Part shown: positions 40,801 to 48,646 of the stretch, in pieces | Numbering within the stretch: the stretch's first letter is position 1 | Layout: the number at the start of each line of letters is the position of its first letter | Source of the DNA: Gordionus sp. m RMFG-2023 | Taxonomy: Eukaryota; Nematomorpha; Gordioida; Chordodea; Parachordodidae | Length of the DNA stretch: 64,000 nt | Assembly: GCF_954871325.1 (NCBI RefSeq) | Contig: NC_088778.1 | Span: 3,443,743-3,507,742 of the forward strand | Direction of reading: 5' to 3' | The notes under the pieces: generated by a model | Told to the model about the DNA's origin: nothing | The model's input: the letters and a program-made list of their open reading frames with translations, nothing else | Database searches by the model: none | Made by a program: the position numbers and the translations under genes

Positions 40801-43800
40801 TGGTTGTGATTTAAATGTTAGGTTAAAATTGTTGATTTTTTATATTTAATTAATGAATCTTATGATATTAATAGTATATTTATATTTTAAAATACTTACA
40901 GGTTGAATGCGTTAATGAATTATAAGAGATAAATAAAAATTTCCTCTGTTTTTTATGCTTCTCATTAAGCAAAAGTTAAATTTTATTGTACATTTTTTAT
41001 TTACCCTAATCACGAGCATTTTAACCCAACCCTTCTTCCTAAGTGATGAAATAATGAGTTCTAGATGATATATTTATCTTTTATTTTTTGAATAGTATAT
41101 AAAAAGAATCTTCATTAAATAAATAAAGTTACAATTTAATTTAACATTAATTAATAGTGTTTCCTTCAATATATATATTATATATATATTATTTTAAGTT
41201 TCATTTCAGTTGATCAATAAAAAAAATAATCATTTAACTTAAAGTTAATAAAGAAAAACCTAAAAAATTAAAAGTTATTTTTAGTAGATTCCGGAATGAT
41301 AAAAATATTTTAAAAATCGTTTAAAAAAAAATTAATAAATTTCTTATCTTCTTATCTTATCTTGCACGTTGGTGCCTTCATATAGCCGATTTTTTTCTTA
41401 GGATACCGACAAACCTATTACAGAAAATAATTTATGAGTGGAACTAAAACCCTCTACCAATAAAGTAGCATATTTAAAATTTGCAGAAAGTAGAAATATA
41501 AATAAGTTATAATGAGAAGTAGAATAAAATAGAAAGTTTTAAAAGGAGATCTTCCAAATACAATGGTCTAAAAATATTACTTTGAGTTAAATATTTCGAT
41601 AAGGGACATTAAGCCATTATCAATTTTCTAAATAACCAAATACAACTCCATATCATTAACTTATATCCTGTATAATATGGTTCAATTTAATCACCAATAA
41701 TTAAAAAAAACAATTTAATTAATTTAAAATAGAGGCTTGAGCTCCAAGATATTAGTTCCAATAATGAAAAAGATTCATTTGGGAAACTCCTTAACAAGAA
41801 ATATAAGTCCTCAGCATGTATTCGTCATATGTTCATATATAAGTCTCAAAATATGTTTAAAACTTTCCTGTCAATCGAAGCTCTCTTTAAGAAATCCCAA
41901 GATAAATAATTCAGTCAAAGACCTTAAAATTCTCCCAAACCAATTACTTTTATGGAATAAAAAAGGTTTAGGAGCAGAGTCTTCAGAGAAATGATCTATA
42001 AGTGCCTGATAAATTAGATTATTTAAGGGGTGTCTCAAAATATGTCCCACCAACTCAATTTTCTTATTGTTTTATGAATAGGTAGGATATCGCAACTCGC
42101 CCATAACATCTTTAAAATAAAGTAAAATGCAAGTTGATAATCATAGGAAGGCTGATTGAAGTTTTTAACATGTTATAAGTGTGGTGTAAAATGATATCTT
42201 TCAAATGAATGCCGATCGAAAAAAAATATAAAAAATGGAGGTGAGAGAGGATGAAAAGCCCAACGAAAAGGAGTAAAACCTAAATAATTTTTAAAATAAA
42301 TTATAATTTACAATTACAATGTTGGTAGATGGCTGAATTGCCGAATCGTTACAAAATACGAAAACATTTGATATATTTATATATATATTTACAAAAACCA
42401 AATATTACTTTAAAATCATATACAAATATTAATATAATTATAATATATTAAAATATTTATAAAAATAAAAGATAGAATTTATAATTTTTTATTGAAGAGA
42501 ATGGCAAGAAAAAAATTGGTAGGAATTATTCAAGACATTATCCAATATTTTACAACTTCCATAATATAAATTTAAATACAATTAAGGAAAATGAAGGTAT
42601 AACAAATTATTATGTATAAGTTAACTTATTTACGTCAAAATTAGGAACATTAGTTAATTTAAAGAAAAATAACTAAGGAAAATTCAAAGGAATAATTCTT
42701 CAAGACCAGTCTCGTTACCTTTAGAGTGGAAAAATAATTGAAAACTGTTTCAATAGCCGCCGCAATAGTCTCTATTTAAAAAGAATGAGACGATTAGAAT
42801 CTGTGGCATTTCTAAAAAACGATAAACAGCGAATCTTTAACTGAAAAATATCTCCTAGGAACTGATAAAATATTAGCAATAATTTCCTGTTTTTTGATAA
42901 CGACGCTATCTTTAGCTATGAAAATTATACTTTCATAGATGAGAATAAATAGTTATTGTCTATGTTTTCTATATAATAAATTAATGAATACCTGATATAT
43001 AGGATTAAATAAAATACATTTAAATTATAGAATTAACAAATTTGTTTATAATCTTATTTTTAGCTATGATAATTTTTTTAATAATATTAAATTCGCACGC
43101 GATTTACCATATGTTAAATTTCTGCTATGAATAAAATTCGCTATGCGATTTAGCGTTCGCGTTAGCTGAGAATGCAGGGTAAGGCATTACATATCGTCAT
43201 TCCTTATATATATTCATTCTGTAAGCATTCTTTCAATTATTATATTTATTTAATAGATTTTAAATCTCCCTCCTATATCATTTATATAACTGAAATCTTT
43301 GAATGGTAAAAAAAATCAATTCCTTATTTTTTTGCAATCAAGATTTTATATTTTATTCCTTTCTTATCGCTTTTGCAATGATAAATTTTTTGCATTACTT
43401 TATTATAATAGTTGAAAGATGAAACACGCTCCTTTTTAAATATATTCTTTTACATAATACTCTCTTTATTCCTTATCAGGGATTCATTCACGCAGCGTTA
43501 TTGGTAATTACTTTTTTAATAATTTTACAATTCAACTCATTATGTTAAACAGGAAAGTTACATTATAAAATATAAAAATAACAAGTGTAAAGTCTATTGT
43601 TTTAAACCAGTCTTAAATTAATTATATATTTTTTTTAACTCACTTTAGGCTACGTTGTGGCCCATCTTTTTTCTTTTTATAATTATAAATAGATATCTAA
43701 ATAAAATGTATTTTTTAGACTAAACTAAATAAGAATAAATATAGAGTAGTGTTGTTAAAGTAACTAGTTACAAACTTATCGATATACATTTTAAAAAATA

Positions 43801-45989
43801 AAATAATTGCGATTAGTTATTTTCAAAGAAATGTAACTAGTGACTATTGTTAGTACTACATGTTTTGTGGCAATGACCAGAGTAACTATTTGATTTTCGA
43901 GTTACTTTTTATTTGTAAAATTATTATAAATATATCTCATTTATTTACCTTTATAAATAATTATATATAATATATCACTTATATCAAACACTCCACTTCT
44001 GTAGTGTGTTTGATTATTCCAGGAAAGCTTATTCTTTTAGCTAACCAATTTTAAAAATAGTTTTACTGTTAAAGACAAAAAATTTATAAAGCCAATTTTT
44101 TTGGAAAAAAATATAATATATTAATATTTAAATACGTTTTCTGCGCAATTAAATATATTATTGTAAATTTTTTATTGCCAATAAATATTAAGCTGCGATA
44201 TAATATTTATATTACACTTATAGTGGAATTATTTTTAAATAACAAAAGAATTAAATTAAATTAAAAATGATGAGTTATACAATAATATATAAATAACTTG
44301 CAATTGCAATGAAACTAGATATGATAATGCAGTAATTTAATGGCTATGTTTAGAGCAATATGATTTGAAACTTCACCAAGTCGAGTCTTTATCGTCATTT
44401 TATCATAATATATAAAGTTCCATTTTAAGAATGAGTCAACATAGATATTGTAAAACTACATTTTAAAAAAGTCATTCAAATATAATTTGTTCTTTAAAAA
44501 TTATGTCATCATATTTAGTTATATTATTAACTTATTAGTTGAAATGATATAAAAAGACACAAAAGTTAAAATATAGATTATTTGAACAATCGAAGGAAAA
44601 TAACAATAAACATTAGAGTATAAAAATTTGAAACAAGGTAGAAGACAAAACTTTTACGACACGTTTATATAATATAAATATCAAAAATTTCAAATCGATT
44701 TAAAATAAGTTGAAGAATGTTTAAGCATTAAAAAAGAAATAAAGAAATAGAACAACATCATAAACATTCTCCTCTGTGAAAATGCATTTATAATGTTTTT
44801 AGTCGCCAAGGAAAGGGTTATTATTATATACTCTTCCATTGTCAGCTATATTTTAAATAGTTAGAATTTTCTATATTGTTGGATTATAAATAAACCAAAG
44901 ATATAAAGAAATGTTTTTATTCCAATGTTACAATAGAACCTTTATAGGTAGAGTTTTTAGAAATTCATACTTGTGTTTTATTAAAATTTTGGCTGATAAG
45001 AAATACCTATTTTATGAATAATTTTTTTTAAATCTTATAATTTTTTTTAAAAAGATAGCCACTCTAGACAATTTTAATTAAAATATACTATACATTCTAG
45101 GTGGCTTCTAACACAAACCCCCGCCAGTCCAAAGTCTTTTTATAAAAATCTTAAGCGCCCCCCCTTACCCTCCTCCATTTATCAAAGAGGTATAACTCCC
45201 CAGTCGGCTCATCTTATCAGTAAAATTATTTCAATGTTAACCTAATTGAATGCTCAAATACTTTGTTAGTGTTTTTATAAGTTACTTTTAAAAAGTAATT
45301 AGTAAACAAATTACATTCATATATAAGTAACCAGCTATATTTTAACAATTACATTTTAAAAAGTGTAAAAAATTGTAACTTCATTGCAAGTTACTTTACA
45401 AATTATTAATATAACACTCATCATTTTTAATAGATGTTATTTTTTTATTATGCAAAATAATTTTGAGATTTACAAATTTTAATAAAAGGAATTAATATTA
45501 AAATGCAAATTAAATACAAAAATAACTTAACTAAGAAAAAAAAATTTAATATGTAATATATATTAAACTGAAAAAAATACAATATTATAGTTATTTGCAG
45601 GCTTAATAAATTTTTATTTAACCCTGACAAATAAACTATTTTAAAAAGTGCCGTCTTAAAAGCATGTAAGCCAGAAATAAGCTTCCCCAAAGACTTCATC
45701 AAAAATTCTATGGGAGTTCTAGGTGAAAGTGAGTTATTATATTTAATAATTGGCAATTTTAAATTTGAGCATCATGAAAAGATAGTGAATAAAATATAAA
45801 TACAAATATTTAATATATTCTTTAGAAGTAACTAGTTATTTTTTTAGTTTCATTCAGAAATAATTGTAACAAGTTACCAATAATAAACAAAACTAAACTG
45901 GAACCCGAAAAAAAAAAGAAAATAATATATTCTTTTTCTATTTTATAGAACCAGATATTCCTGCTCCTGAAGCTGAGACGAGTCAATAA
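10806..45989 (+). CDS. Gene A: candidate micro-exon gene, secreted protein
   Basis: This is the span of a proposed gene; exons are listed separately. Exon 1 encodes a signal peptide and ends in phase 1. About 32 internal candidate exons of 6, 15, 18, 21, 24 or 27 nt follow, and the last exon (45949) carries a stop. Every internal exon is a multiple of three and phase 1 at both ends, so any subset can be joined in frame. By my count all of them together would give about 236 residues; leaving out five with a lost splice dinucleotide gives about 202. Exon peptides recur: N-x-T 21-mers, V-[YH]-G-x-S 24-mers, G-E-x-x-P 15-mers. In flatworm MEGs this layout makes variable secreted proteins. Introns make up over 97% of the span and host many transposons. 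Exons were picked by eye, so some may be false, and the span could hold more than one gene. Confidence 0.65.
11328..11348 (+). CDS. Gene A microexon, 21 nt
   Basis: Borders are TTTTTTGTAG| and |GTAGATG; phase 1 gives AAKKIKS. The surrounding 150 bp match the 155-bp unit family near 13.4-14.3 kb, so this is an isolated member of that family without the N-x-T site. Confidence 0.55.
12319..12339 (+). CDS. Gene A microexon, 21 nt
   Basis: Borders are CTCTTTTTTAG| and |GTAATTT, both strong; phase 1 gives GLPKLSK (S at the first residue if joined to exon 1 directly). Confidence 0.5.
12540..12745 (+). repeat. Imperfect short tandem repeats in intron
   Basis: Repeated GCTAGTTTGCAAATTAGC-like palindromic words joined by AGAGATTTGG or AAGCTTAACTAG spacers, roughly 30-36 bp apart. 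No coding signal. Confidence 0.6.
13137..13160 (+). CDS. Gene A microexon, 24 nt
   Basis: Borders are TTATTTTTTAG| and |GTAATTT; phase 1 gives VLKLILHL. No sister copy was noticed, so this is weaker than the repeated exons. Confidence 0.4.
13479..13499 (+). CDS. Gene A microexon, array unit 1
   Basis: Borders TTTTGTAG| and |GTAAATA; phase 1 gives ASNLTNS with an N-L-T glycosylation sequon. Confidence 0.6.
13645..13665 (+). CDS. Gene A microexon, array unit 2
   Basis: Borders CTTTATAG| and |GTAAAGT; phase 1 gives DDNLTTL with an N-L-T sequon. Confidence 0.6.
13799..13819 (+). pseudogene. Array unit 3, donor lost
   Basis: The acceptor CATTATAG| is intact, but the donor position reads ATAAATG. 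Phase 1 would give VAKYISP, without the sequon. Probably skipped. Confidence 0.5.
13965..13985 (+). CDS. Gene A microexon, array unit 4
   Basis: Borders TTTTTATAG| and |GTAAATG; phase 1 gives ATNYTKP with an N-Y-T sequon. Confidence 0.6.
14115..14135 (+). pseudogene. Array unit 5, acceptor lost
   Basis: The acceptor position reads CATTATAA; the donor GTAAATG is intact. Phase 1 would give VAKYISL. It resembles unit 3 closely, suggesting that units were duplicated in pairs. Confidence 0.5.
14258..14278 (+). pseudogene. Array unit 6, donor lost
   Basis: The acceptor TTTTTATAG| is intact; the donor reads GAAAATG. Phase 1 would give AVNYTNL, still with an N-Y-T sequon. Confidence 0.5.
15103..15123 (+). 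CDS. Gene A microexon, 21 nt
   Basis: Borders TTATTATGTAG| and |GTAAGTA, the best donor of the family; phase 1 gives AVNLTNP with an N-L-T sequon. Confidence 0.6.
15895..16133 (-). other. Unassigned coding-like stretch beside hAT element
   Basis: The minus strand is open for about 75 codons, reading RTASSYSWLEFCQVFEDWK, then VDPTNFLKLARRGLRKSFC, with better composition than its surroundings. The sequence across the hAT insertion (18294-18480) also has an open minus-strand frame (RPLSALKIGVSTLTLYIY). The two may be halves of one older element or gene split by the insertion. I do not recognise the protein. Confidence 0.3.
16162..18285 (-). mobile_element. hAT transposon, internally shortened
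   Basis: Ends are TAGGGTTGGGCA and the inverse of TGCCCAACCCTG, flanked by a perfect 8-bp duplication GCTGTGAC (16154-16161 and 18286-18293), diagnostic of hAT. Subterminal GATACAAGATACTT motifs recur inside both ends. Minus-strand transposase pieces are: KVIATVTDNGSNFKKAFKEF within 17593-18006, PCCTRWNSLYDSLHSLLKF around 17160-17340, FLATISHPYFK within 16866-17096, and the C-terminal dimerisation motif SSAPVERLFSFANINRPNRQ around 16540-16640. The frames are interrupted and the N-terminal BED finger is absent, so it cannot encode a full transposase. It sits in an intron of gene A in antisense orientation. Confidence 0.9.
18699..18704 (+). CDS. Gene A microexon, 6 nt
   Basis: CCAAAG between TATTTTCCTAG| and |GTATATA; adds Ala-Lys in phase 1. 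Support comes from three aligned sisters at 22105, 24527 and 25366, all keeping AG and GT at both borders. Confidence 0.4.
19096..19119 (+). CDS. Gene A microexon, 24 nt
   Basis: Borders TTATTTTTAG| and |GTAAAAG; phase 1 gives VYGTSIIK. Sister exons: VHGQSKMK (22677), VHGKSKVR (24871), VYGASKNK (30013). Confidence 0.65.
19455..19469 (+). CDS. Gene A microexon, 15 nt
   Basis: Borders TCATTTTTAG| and |GTAATAT; phase 1 gives GDMLP. Member of the G-[ED]-x-x-P family. Confidence 0.6.
19775..19789 (+). pseudogene. 15-nt microexon, donor lost
   Basis: The acceptor TTATTATTAG| is intact; the donor reads ATAATTT. Phase 1 would give GEKPP. Confidence 0.5.
20588..22039. mobile_element. Fold-back element with repeated termini
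   Basis: Ends CAGGGTTTCCCATTC and GAATGGGAAACCCTG are inverted, with a 5-bp TATTA duplication at 20583-20587 and 22040-22044. Both ends are long inverted repeats (about 20588-20800 and 21760-22039) built of about 20-bp units of the form AAAAAAGGAAAAGTGTCAATC. The middle holds two GATAAAAATATT..CCTAGACC blocks and no gene. The lysine-rich open frames at both ends are products of the repeat. The paralogous unit near 24441-24480 keeps the uninterrupted site, which confirms the boundaries. Class unknown; it is non-autonomous. Confidence 0.85.
22105..22110 (+). CDS. Gene A microexon, 6 nt
   Basis: CCAAAA between ATTTTTCTAG| and |GTACAAT; adds Ala-Lys in phase 1. Confidence 0.4.
22163..22385. mobile_element. 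MITE, TAGTGTYGTYAAACGGCTC family
   Basis: The left end TAGTGTCGTTAAACGGCTCG and the inverted right end are followed inward by CGGCTAACTCAATATTTTA on both sides, so the element folds almost end to end. It has no coding capacity. The aligned unit at 24.58 kb lacks it. Confidence 0.65.
22677..22700 (+). CDS. Gene A microexon, 24 nt
   Basis: Borders TTTATTTTAAG| and |GTAATTG; phase 1 gives VHGQSKMK. Confidence 0.65.
23172..23186 (+). CDS. Gene A microexon, 15 nt
   Basis: Borders TTATTATTAG| and |GTAATTT; phase 1 gives GERPT. Confidence 0.6.
23639..23653 (+). CDS. Gene A microexon, 15 nt
   Basis: Borders TTATCATTAG| and |GTAATTT; phase 1 gives GENPP. Confidence 0.6.
24527..24532 (+). CDS. Gene A microexon, 6 nt
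   Basis: CCAAAA between ATTTTTCTAG| and |GTATAAT; adds Ala-Lys in phase 1. Confidence 0.4.
24871..24894 (+). CDS. Gene A microexon, 24 nt
   Basis: Borders ATATATTTAG| and |GTAAATG; phase 1 gives VHGKSKVR. It ends in C rather than G or A, changing the next junction codon without a stop. Confidence 0.6.
25366..25371 (+). CDS. Gene A microexon, 6 nt
   Basis: CAAAAT between ATATTTTCTAG| and |GTAAGAT, a strong donor; adds Ala-Lys if preceded by G. Confidence 0.4.
25452..25690. mobile_element. Diverged MITE copy
   Basis: Contains a short TAGTGT..ACACTA palindrome, then a GCTCATATATGGCAAAGAGATTTAAGC core and AACAGTTTTTAAAAATCG end that match the MITEs at 22.2, 34.1 and 38.4 kb. Confidence 0.4.
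26350..26373 (+). pseudogene. 24-nt microexon, donor lost
   Basis: The acceptor CTATTTATTATTAG| is the standard one of this family; the donor position reads TTAATAT. Phase 1 would give VDWGKLPL. Confidence 0.35.
26454..27593 (-). mobile_element. hAT-type element, C-terminal remnant
   Basis: Ends CAGTGGCGTATCCAG and inverse CAGGCGCATAACCA, with a perfect 8-bp duplication GTAAGAGG (26446-26453 and 27594-27601). G- and C-runs follow the ends inward. On the minus strand, around 26805-27170, the dimerisation region reads FPDILKLFYILACLPITTCT and, 3' of a disturbed patch, RRLRTFLRSTTSESRLNGLA, then MLNIHRDL, as in hAT transposases of the ZMYM/TTF-finger type. The remainder of the transposase is missing. 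The element at 48647-49197 shares its ends and the GGCCTTCGGCCGGGT motif. Confidence 0.85.
27602..29862 (+). mobile_element. Non-LTR retrotransposon, RT with restriction-like nuclease
   Basis: Reverse transcriptase blocks in order: AAGLDGYRPSYFQTF and NGGIRPIAIGSLFRSL (27986-28234), LGCGTKGGVDIASH, CKIDFKNVFNTI, VQQGDPLGP near 28540, and LGGIDLIPL near 29120. Then come a Cys/His patch (YHQCNLP .. NCTHSQGRH) near 29470-29545, NILEPTNL, an RSDGSL motif where the nuclease RPDG is expected, and a KIKKYSKLNNFIFQPI C-terminal block ending near 29860. The catalytic YADD position reads WYLDDG near 28637. Many frame breaks and stops make it inactive. Restriction-like nucleases of this type are known in R2-like and related non-LTR elements. 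No poly-A tail or target duplication was found. Confidence 0.8.
30013..30036 (+). CDS. Gene A microexon, 24 nt
   Basis: Borders TTATTATTAG| and |GTAGAAA; phase 1 gives VYGASKNK. Confidence 0.6.
31497..31511 (+). CDS. Gene A microexon, 15 nt
   Basis: Borders TTGTTATTAG| and |GTAATTT; phase 1 gives GEVDP. Confidence 0.6.
32585..32599 (+). CDS. Gene A microexon, 15 nt
   Basis: Borders TTTAATATTAG| and |GTAAGAT; phase 1 gives VIPKT. Confidence 0.5.
33666..33689 (+). CDS. Gene A microexon, 24 nt
   Basis: Borders TATTTATCATCAG| and |GTAATTA; phase 1 gives GGRQRGVI. Sister of the exon at 43480 (GIHSRSVI), with shared flanks ACTCAATAT/ACATAATAC upstream and GGTAATTACTTT downstream. Confidence 0.6.
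34074..34294. mobile_element. MITE, TAGTGTTGTCAAACGGC family
   Basis: Ends TAGTGTTGTCAAACGGCTTG and inverse TAGTGTTGTCAAAAGGCTCG, flanked by CAGTTATT and CAGTTACT, a 7-of-8 match to an 8-bp target duplication. This points to a hAT-type mobilising enzyme. No coding capacity. Confidence 0.75.
34786..34803 (+). CDS. Gene A microexon, 18 nt
   Basis: Borders TTATTATTAG| and |GTAAGAT; phase 1 gives GDKPII. It is flanked as the 15-nt exon at 32585. Confidence 0.6.
35370..35390 (+). CDS. Gene A microexon, 21 nt
   Basis: Borders GGGATATAG| and |GTAAATG; phase 1 gives ATNLNNL. It is a remote member of the 155-bp unit family, with the downstream TTTAGAATGTTATAAGTT and ATATTCGATTGTAA words kept. Confidence 0.55.
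35885..36500 (-). mobile_element. Second copy of the RT/nuclease element, C-terminal part
   Basis: Minus-strand pieces read FAIGLWLNC, then IVDAFALAETRKIAKYSSIY and FGTKLNNFLINWVDGF. These align with the C-terminal end of the element at 27.6-29.9 kb (RFTIGYTLGC, HEGKIKKYSKLNNFIFQPI). The frames are broken in several places. GC content is clearly above its surroundings. Confidence 0.5.
36501..37076. other. Possible extension of the RT remnant
   Basis: The composition is still richer than the neighbouring introns up to about 36900, and both strands have open stretches, but no motif could be placed. Confidence 0.25.
37077..37100 (+). CDS. Gene A microexon, 24 nt, acidic
   Basis: Borders GTATTAAATCAAG| and |GTAAAAT; phase 1 gives EEDDLFSE. 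The acceptor lacks a strong T-run. Confidence 0.5.
37335..38032. mobile_element. Possible non-autonomous DNA element
   Basis: GCGGGGTGAGGCAAACC at the left and the inverse of GGTTTACCTAACCCCAG at the right form imperfect inverted ends of about 16 bp. The outer AGTCCCAA and AGTCTCCC could be a decayed 8-bp duplication. The inside is AT-rich without a gene. Confidence 0.35.
38372..38555. mobile_element. MITE copy, left end decayed
   Basis: The AAAAACGGCTAACTCAATAT core and the GCCGTTTAGCAACACTA right end match the family at 34074-34294. Confidence 0.5.
38556..39689 (+). other. Intron of gene A, no gene seen
   Basis: An open acidic frame at 39461-39661 (DLYSDILSDEDPAYL) follows a CCACAG, but phase 1 meets a stop at once and no donor is seen, so it is not called as an exon. 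Confidence 0.35.
39690..39713 (+). CDS. Gene A microexon, 24 nt
   Basis: Borders TTATTATTAG| and |GTAAGAA; phase 1 gives ENATRTMT with an N-A-T sequon. Confidence 0.6.
40453..40479 (+). CDS. Gene A microexon, 27 nt
   Basis: Borders ATAATATTCAAG| and |GTAAGAT; phase 1 gives GQHDCVNPK, the only internal exon with a cysteine. Confidence 0.45.
40480..41870 (+). other. Intron of gene A, no gene seen
   Basis: AT-rich sequence; no microexon with both borders and a sister copy was found. Confidence 0.35.
41871..42075 (-). mobile_element. Probable LINE reverse-transcriptase C-terminus
   Basis: The minus strand reads KIELVGHILRHPLNNLIYQAL, continuing to NWFGRILRSLTELFILGF and a stop. The [WV]-x-G-H-[IV]-L-R pattern near the C-terminus is usual in non-LTR reverse transcriptases. 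Upstream RT blocks are not seen. It could equally be a chance open frame. Confidence 0.35.
42076..43479 (+). other. Intron of gene A, no gene seen
   Basis: AT-rich. The stretch from about 43200 aligns with the block in front of the 33666 exon. Confidence 0.35.
43480..43503 (+). CDS. Gene A microexon, 24 nt
   Basis: Borders TTCCTTATCAG| and |GTAATTA; phase 1 gives GIHSRSVI. Confidence 0.6.
45240..45470 (-). repeat. Inverted piece of a gene A intron unit
   Basis: The reverse complement matches the ATGATGAGTTATAAAT..AGTAACTTGCAAT..AACTAGTTAC blocks seen in plus orientation near 34.5 and 44.3 kb. No exon was seen in it. Confidence 0.5.
45949..45989 (+). CDS. Gene A terminal exon
   Basis: After TATTTTATAG|, phase 1 gives EPDIPAPEAETSQ and TAA. 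The Pro/Glu-rich tail is followed by AATAAA at 46016-46021. Phase and position fit the microexons upstream. Confidence 0.6.
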
Positions 45990-46015
45990 TAAGAATAGAA
46001 AACATTAAAAGAAAC

Positions 46016-46021
46016 AATAAA
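46016..46021 (+). promoter_or_regulatory. Polyadenylation signal AATAAA
   Basis: A canonical hexamer 27 bp after the gene A stop. AT-rich context makes chance matches common. Confidence 0.4.
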
Positions 46022-46099
46022 AATTAATATTTTTTGCTTAAATTTGGTAATAATTAGCTATTATTCGCATTGGTTGTTGTAATAATATATTTTGATTAT

Positions 46100-47160
46100 T
46101 TATACTATAAATAAATTATGAACTAAAAATAATTTAATTTTGGGAATCAGGAAAATATATACTATTATGCTAATTAAACAATATAATTATATATATATTT
46201 TTTTTTTATATTATAACAATTTGTATTTTTAATGCATTAATTTATAATATCTTAAGTTTGTAATTATATTTAATAAATATTTTTCATTATTTAACGAAAG
46301 AGATTTCCTATGATTATTCTATAAGCATTCTATTCGAATATTTTAAACTGACGATTTACTTTTCAGGTCGATAAATCTATAATCAATAAGATATATATGA
46401 TATACGTGTCGAATCGCGCGTTATATTAATTTATTTACCAAAACATATAAATATTTTCTAAATTTATATATATTGAATATAAATTAAATGATAAAGATGT
46501 CTGTTGTTTTTTAATCTTTACATATTAATGTTTATGTCTAATGTTTAATGGTGCAGATTAAATAACCAGTCTAGATTTTTTATTTACTGTTTTTTTTCCG
46601 GCTAATTTTTTTAGAATTATTTTGGCCCCAATCAATATAATTAAAAACATTGAGCATTTTTATCAGAATTAAAATCTTGGCCATTGGTGAATTAAAATGT
46701 CACGCTGGAACGAATCTGAGATAGTGAAAATATATAGATTATTTGAATATTATATTTTTTTTGTCATGTTTGAATGATAAATTTGAAAAGACCTTTTTTT
46801 AAAAATCATTTTGTATAAATTTTAATTCGTCTATGTAATGAGCTAGGATTTAATAAAGTTATTTTCTTAATACTTTTAAGTTGTAATATAACAGAAAGGT
46901 AAAAAAAAAAGAGTTTGGTGAAATATGAATTGCGAAGACGCAAATAACCAAAAGGCACAAGTTTGCAATGAAAGTAAATAATATTTATGATTGCAAAGCA
47001 GAAGGCGAAAAAGAGATATAATGGGTGTGAACTGTGTAAAAAATGCTGAGGAATAAATGGTAATCGATAGTTATAATTTAGATCGATTATTTTATTAGAA
47101 ATTTTATTTCTTTGCAATGAAGTTAAAACATATAAATATTGCCAGTAAATCATTGTTAAT
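46100..47160. other. Spacer between gene A and second cluster
   Basis: No signal-peptide exon was found here for the two microexon relics that follow. Confidence 0.4.
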
Positions 47161-47169
47161 TTTCTTTAG

Positions 47170-47192
47170 CAACACAACACTATATTCAGCAA
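47170..47192 (+). pseudogene. Decayed Ser/Thr-rich microexon
   Basis: After TTTTCTTTAG|, the sequence CAACACAACACTATATTCAGCAA is the sister of the exons at 56011, 59598 and 60121, but it is 23 nt long and the donor reads CTAAAT. Confidence 0.5.
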
Positions 47193-47361
47193 CTAAATAT
47201 ATTTCGATTAAATATATAAATAATTTTTGTTCAGCCAAATATATTGATAAATTAATTTATAAATCTTTTAAATTATTATTTTATTTCATTGTAATCGTTA
47301 TCTCTTAAATAGAATATAGATATATTTATTAATGTTTTAACTACCACACCAAATATAACAG

Positions 47362-47373
47362 ATCAACCAACAG
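47362..47373 (+). CDS. Cluster 2 microexon, 12 nt
   Basis: Borders CCAAATATAACAG| and |GTATAAT; phase 1 gives DQPT. It has no signal-peptide exon upstream in this copy, so it is probably an orphan. Confidence 0.45.
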
Positions 47374-48646
47374 GTATAATTGAAAATTTATGAGTAAAAT
47401 ATATAATTAGTTAATAATGGGATTTCAATAATCAATAGTTTTACTTATGCTAAAAATGTGGAGATTTAAGTTTAAACAAATCATAGATTCAATACGTTAT
47501 TCATTTTTACTTTTATTATATTAGAAAAGGAATGGTAGTGTTGTATACTATATTTTTGGAGAATGAATATATAATTATTTAATATTTGGAAAATATTAAA
47601 TTATTAAATATTTTGAAAATTTTATATAATAGTTTTGTAAAAAATTTTTTTTTTATTCACCTTCGTTAAAACAAATCTATAATATATTATATTTTCATTA
47701 GTTTATTTTTCCCAAATCCTTATTGTAGGCAACATATAGATATAGCCAGAAAGGGGGTGAGAATCATTTTAAATATAAATGGATACACCTTACATCTTCA
47801 CCCCTCTCCCCTCCAACCATCATGAGATATATATAAAGAGTCGTATAAACTTACTAAAAAAATATTTATCTATAAAAGACTCTTATCAGCAATACGCGTC
47901 ATTTTATACATCTATTATAATTATCAATTAAGCCTATGAAATACAACAATCTGAAATAAAATATTAATAGGCTACTTATTGTTCTATTATATAAAATAGT
48001 ATATTATTAATCCATAATGCTCCTAAGATAGAATTAATTACAGTGACTTTATTCGTATTCGTAATTTTTAACTGTCTAAAAAGGTGAAGGAGTTCCCCCC
48101 CCCCCCTTCCTACCCTACAATGAAAGAACTCAAAAGCTCTATTCGTTATTCAGATACCACCTTTCGCAATATTTCTCATTTTTCGATATTCGTTTTAATC
48201 CTATTTTTGCAAATTAAATTCAACCATAATGAATATAAGTACTCTAGTTCAATTTTAGGAAGTCTTTATTATTTTTCTTTATTTGAAAATTTAAAATATT
48301 AATTAAATATTAAATTTTTTAAGCATAAAGGGTTATTTTTTTACAATATCACATTTGTTTTTTTTAATCAACCACTATTTCTGCCCTATAGTGTACCACG
48401 ACCTAAATATAATAAATACTTTGCAATATTGTCATATCAATAATCTAATTCTATCCTTGCTATATATAAAATATGTCCAAAAAGTATATAATATCAGTTT
48501 AAAAATCTTCAAGTTTTAAAAAAGTTCACATTCAAAATTTGTCATAAATATAATGAACGTCGTTTTCATTTTATTCAAAAAAATGAACTTTGAATGCACA
48601 CTAGTAAATAATAATAGGCTGGAGCAATCAACCCAACTGAACTTTC

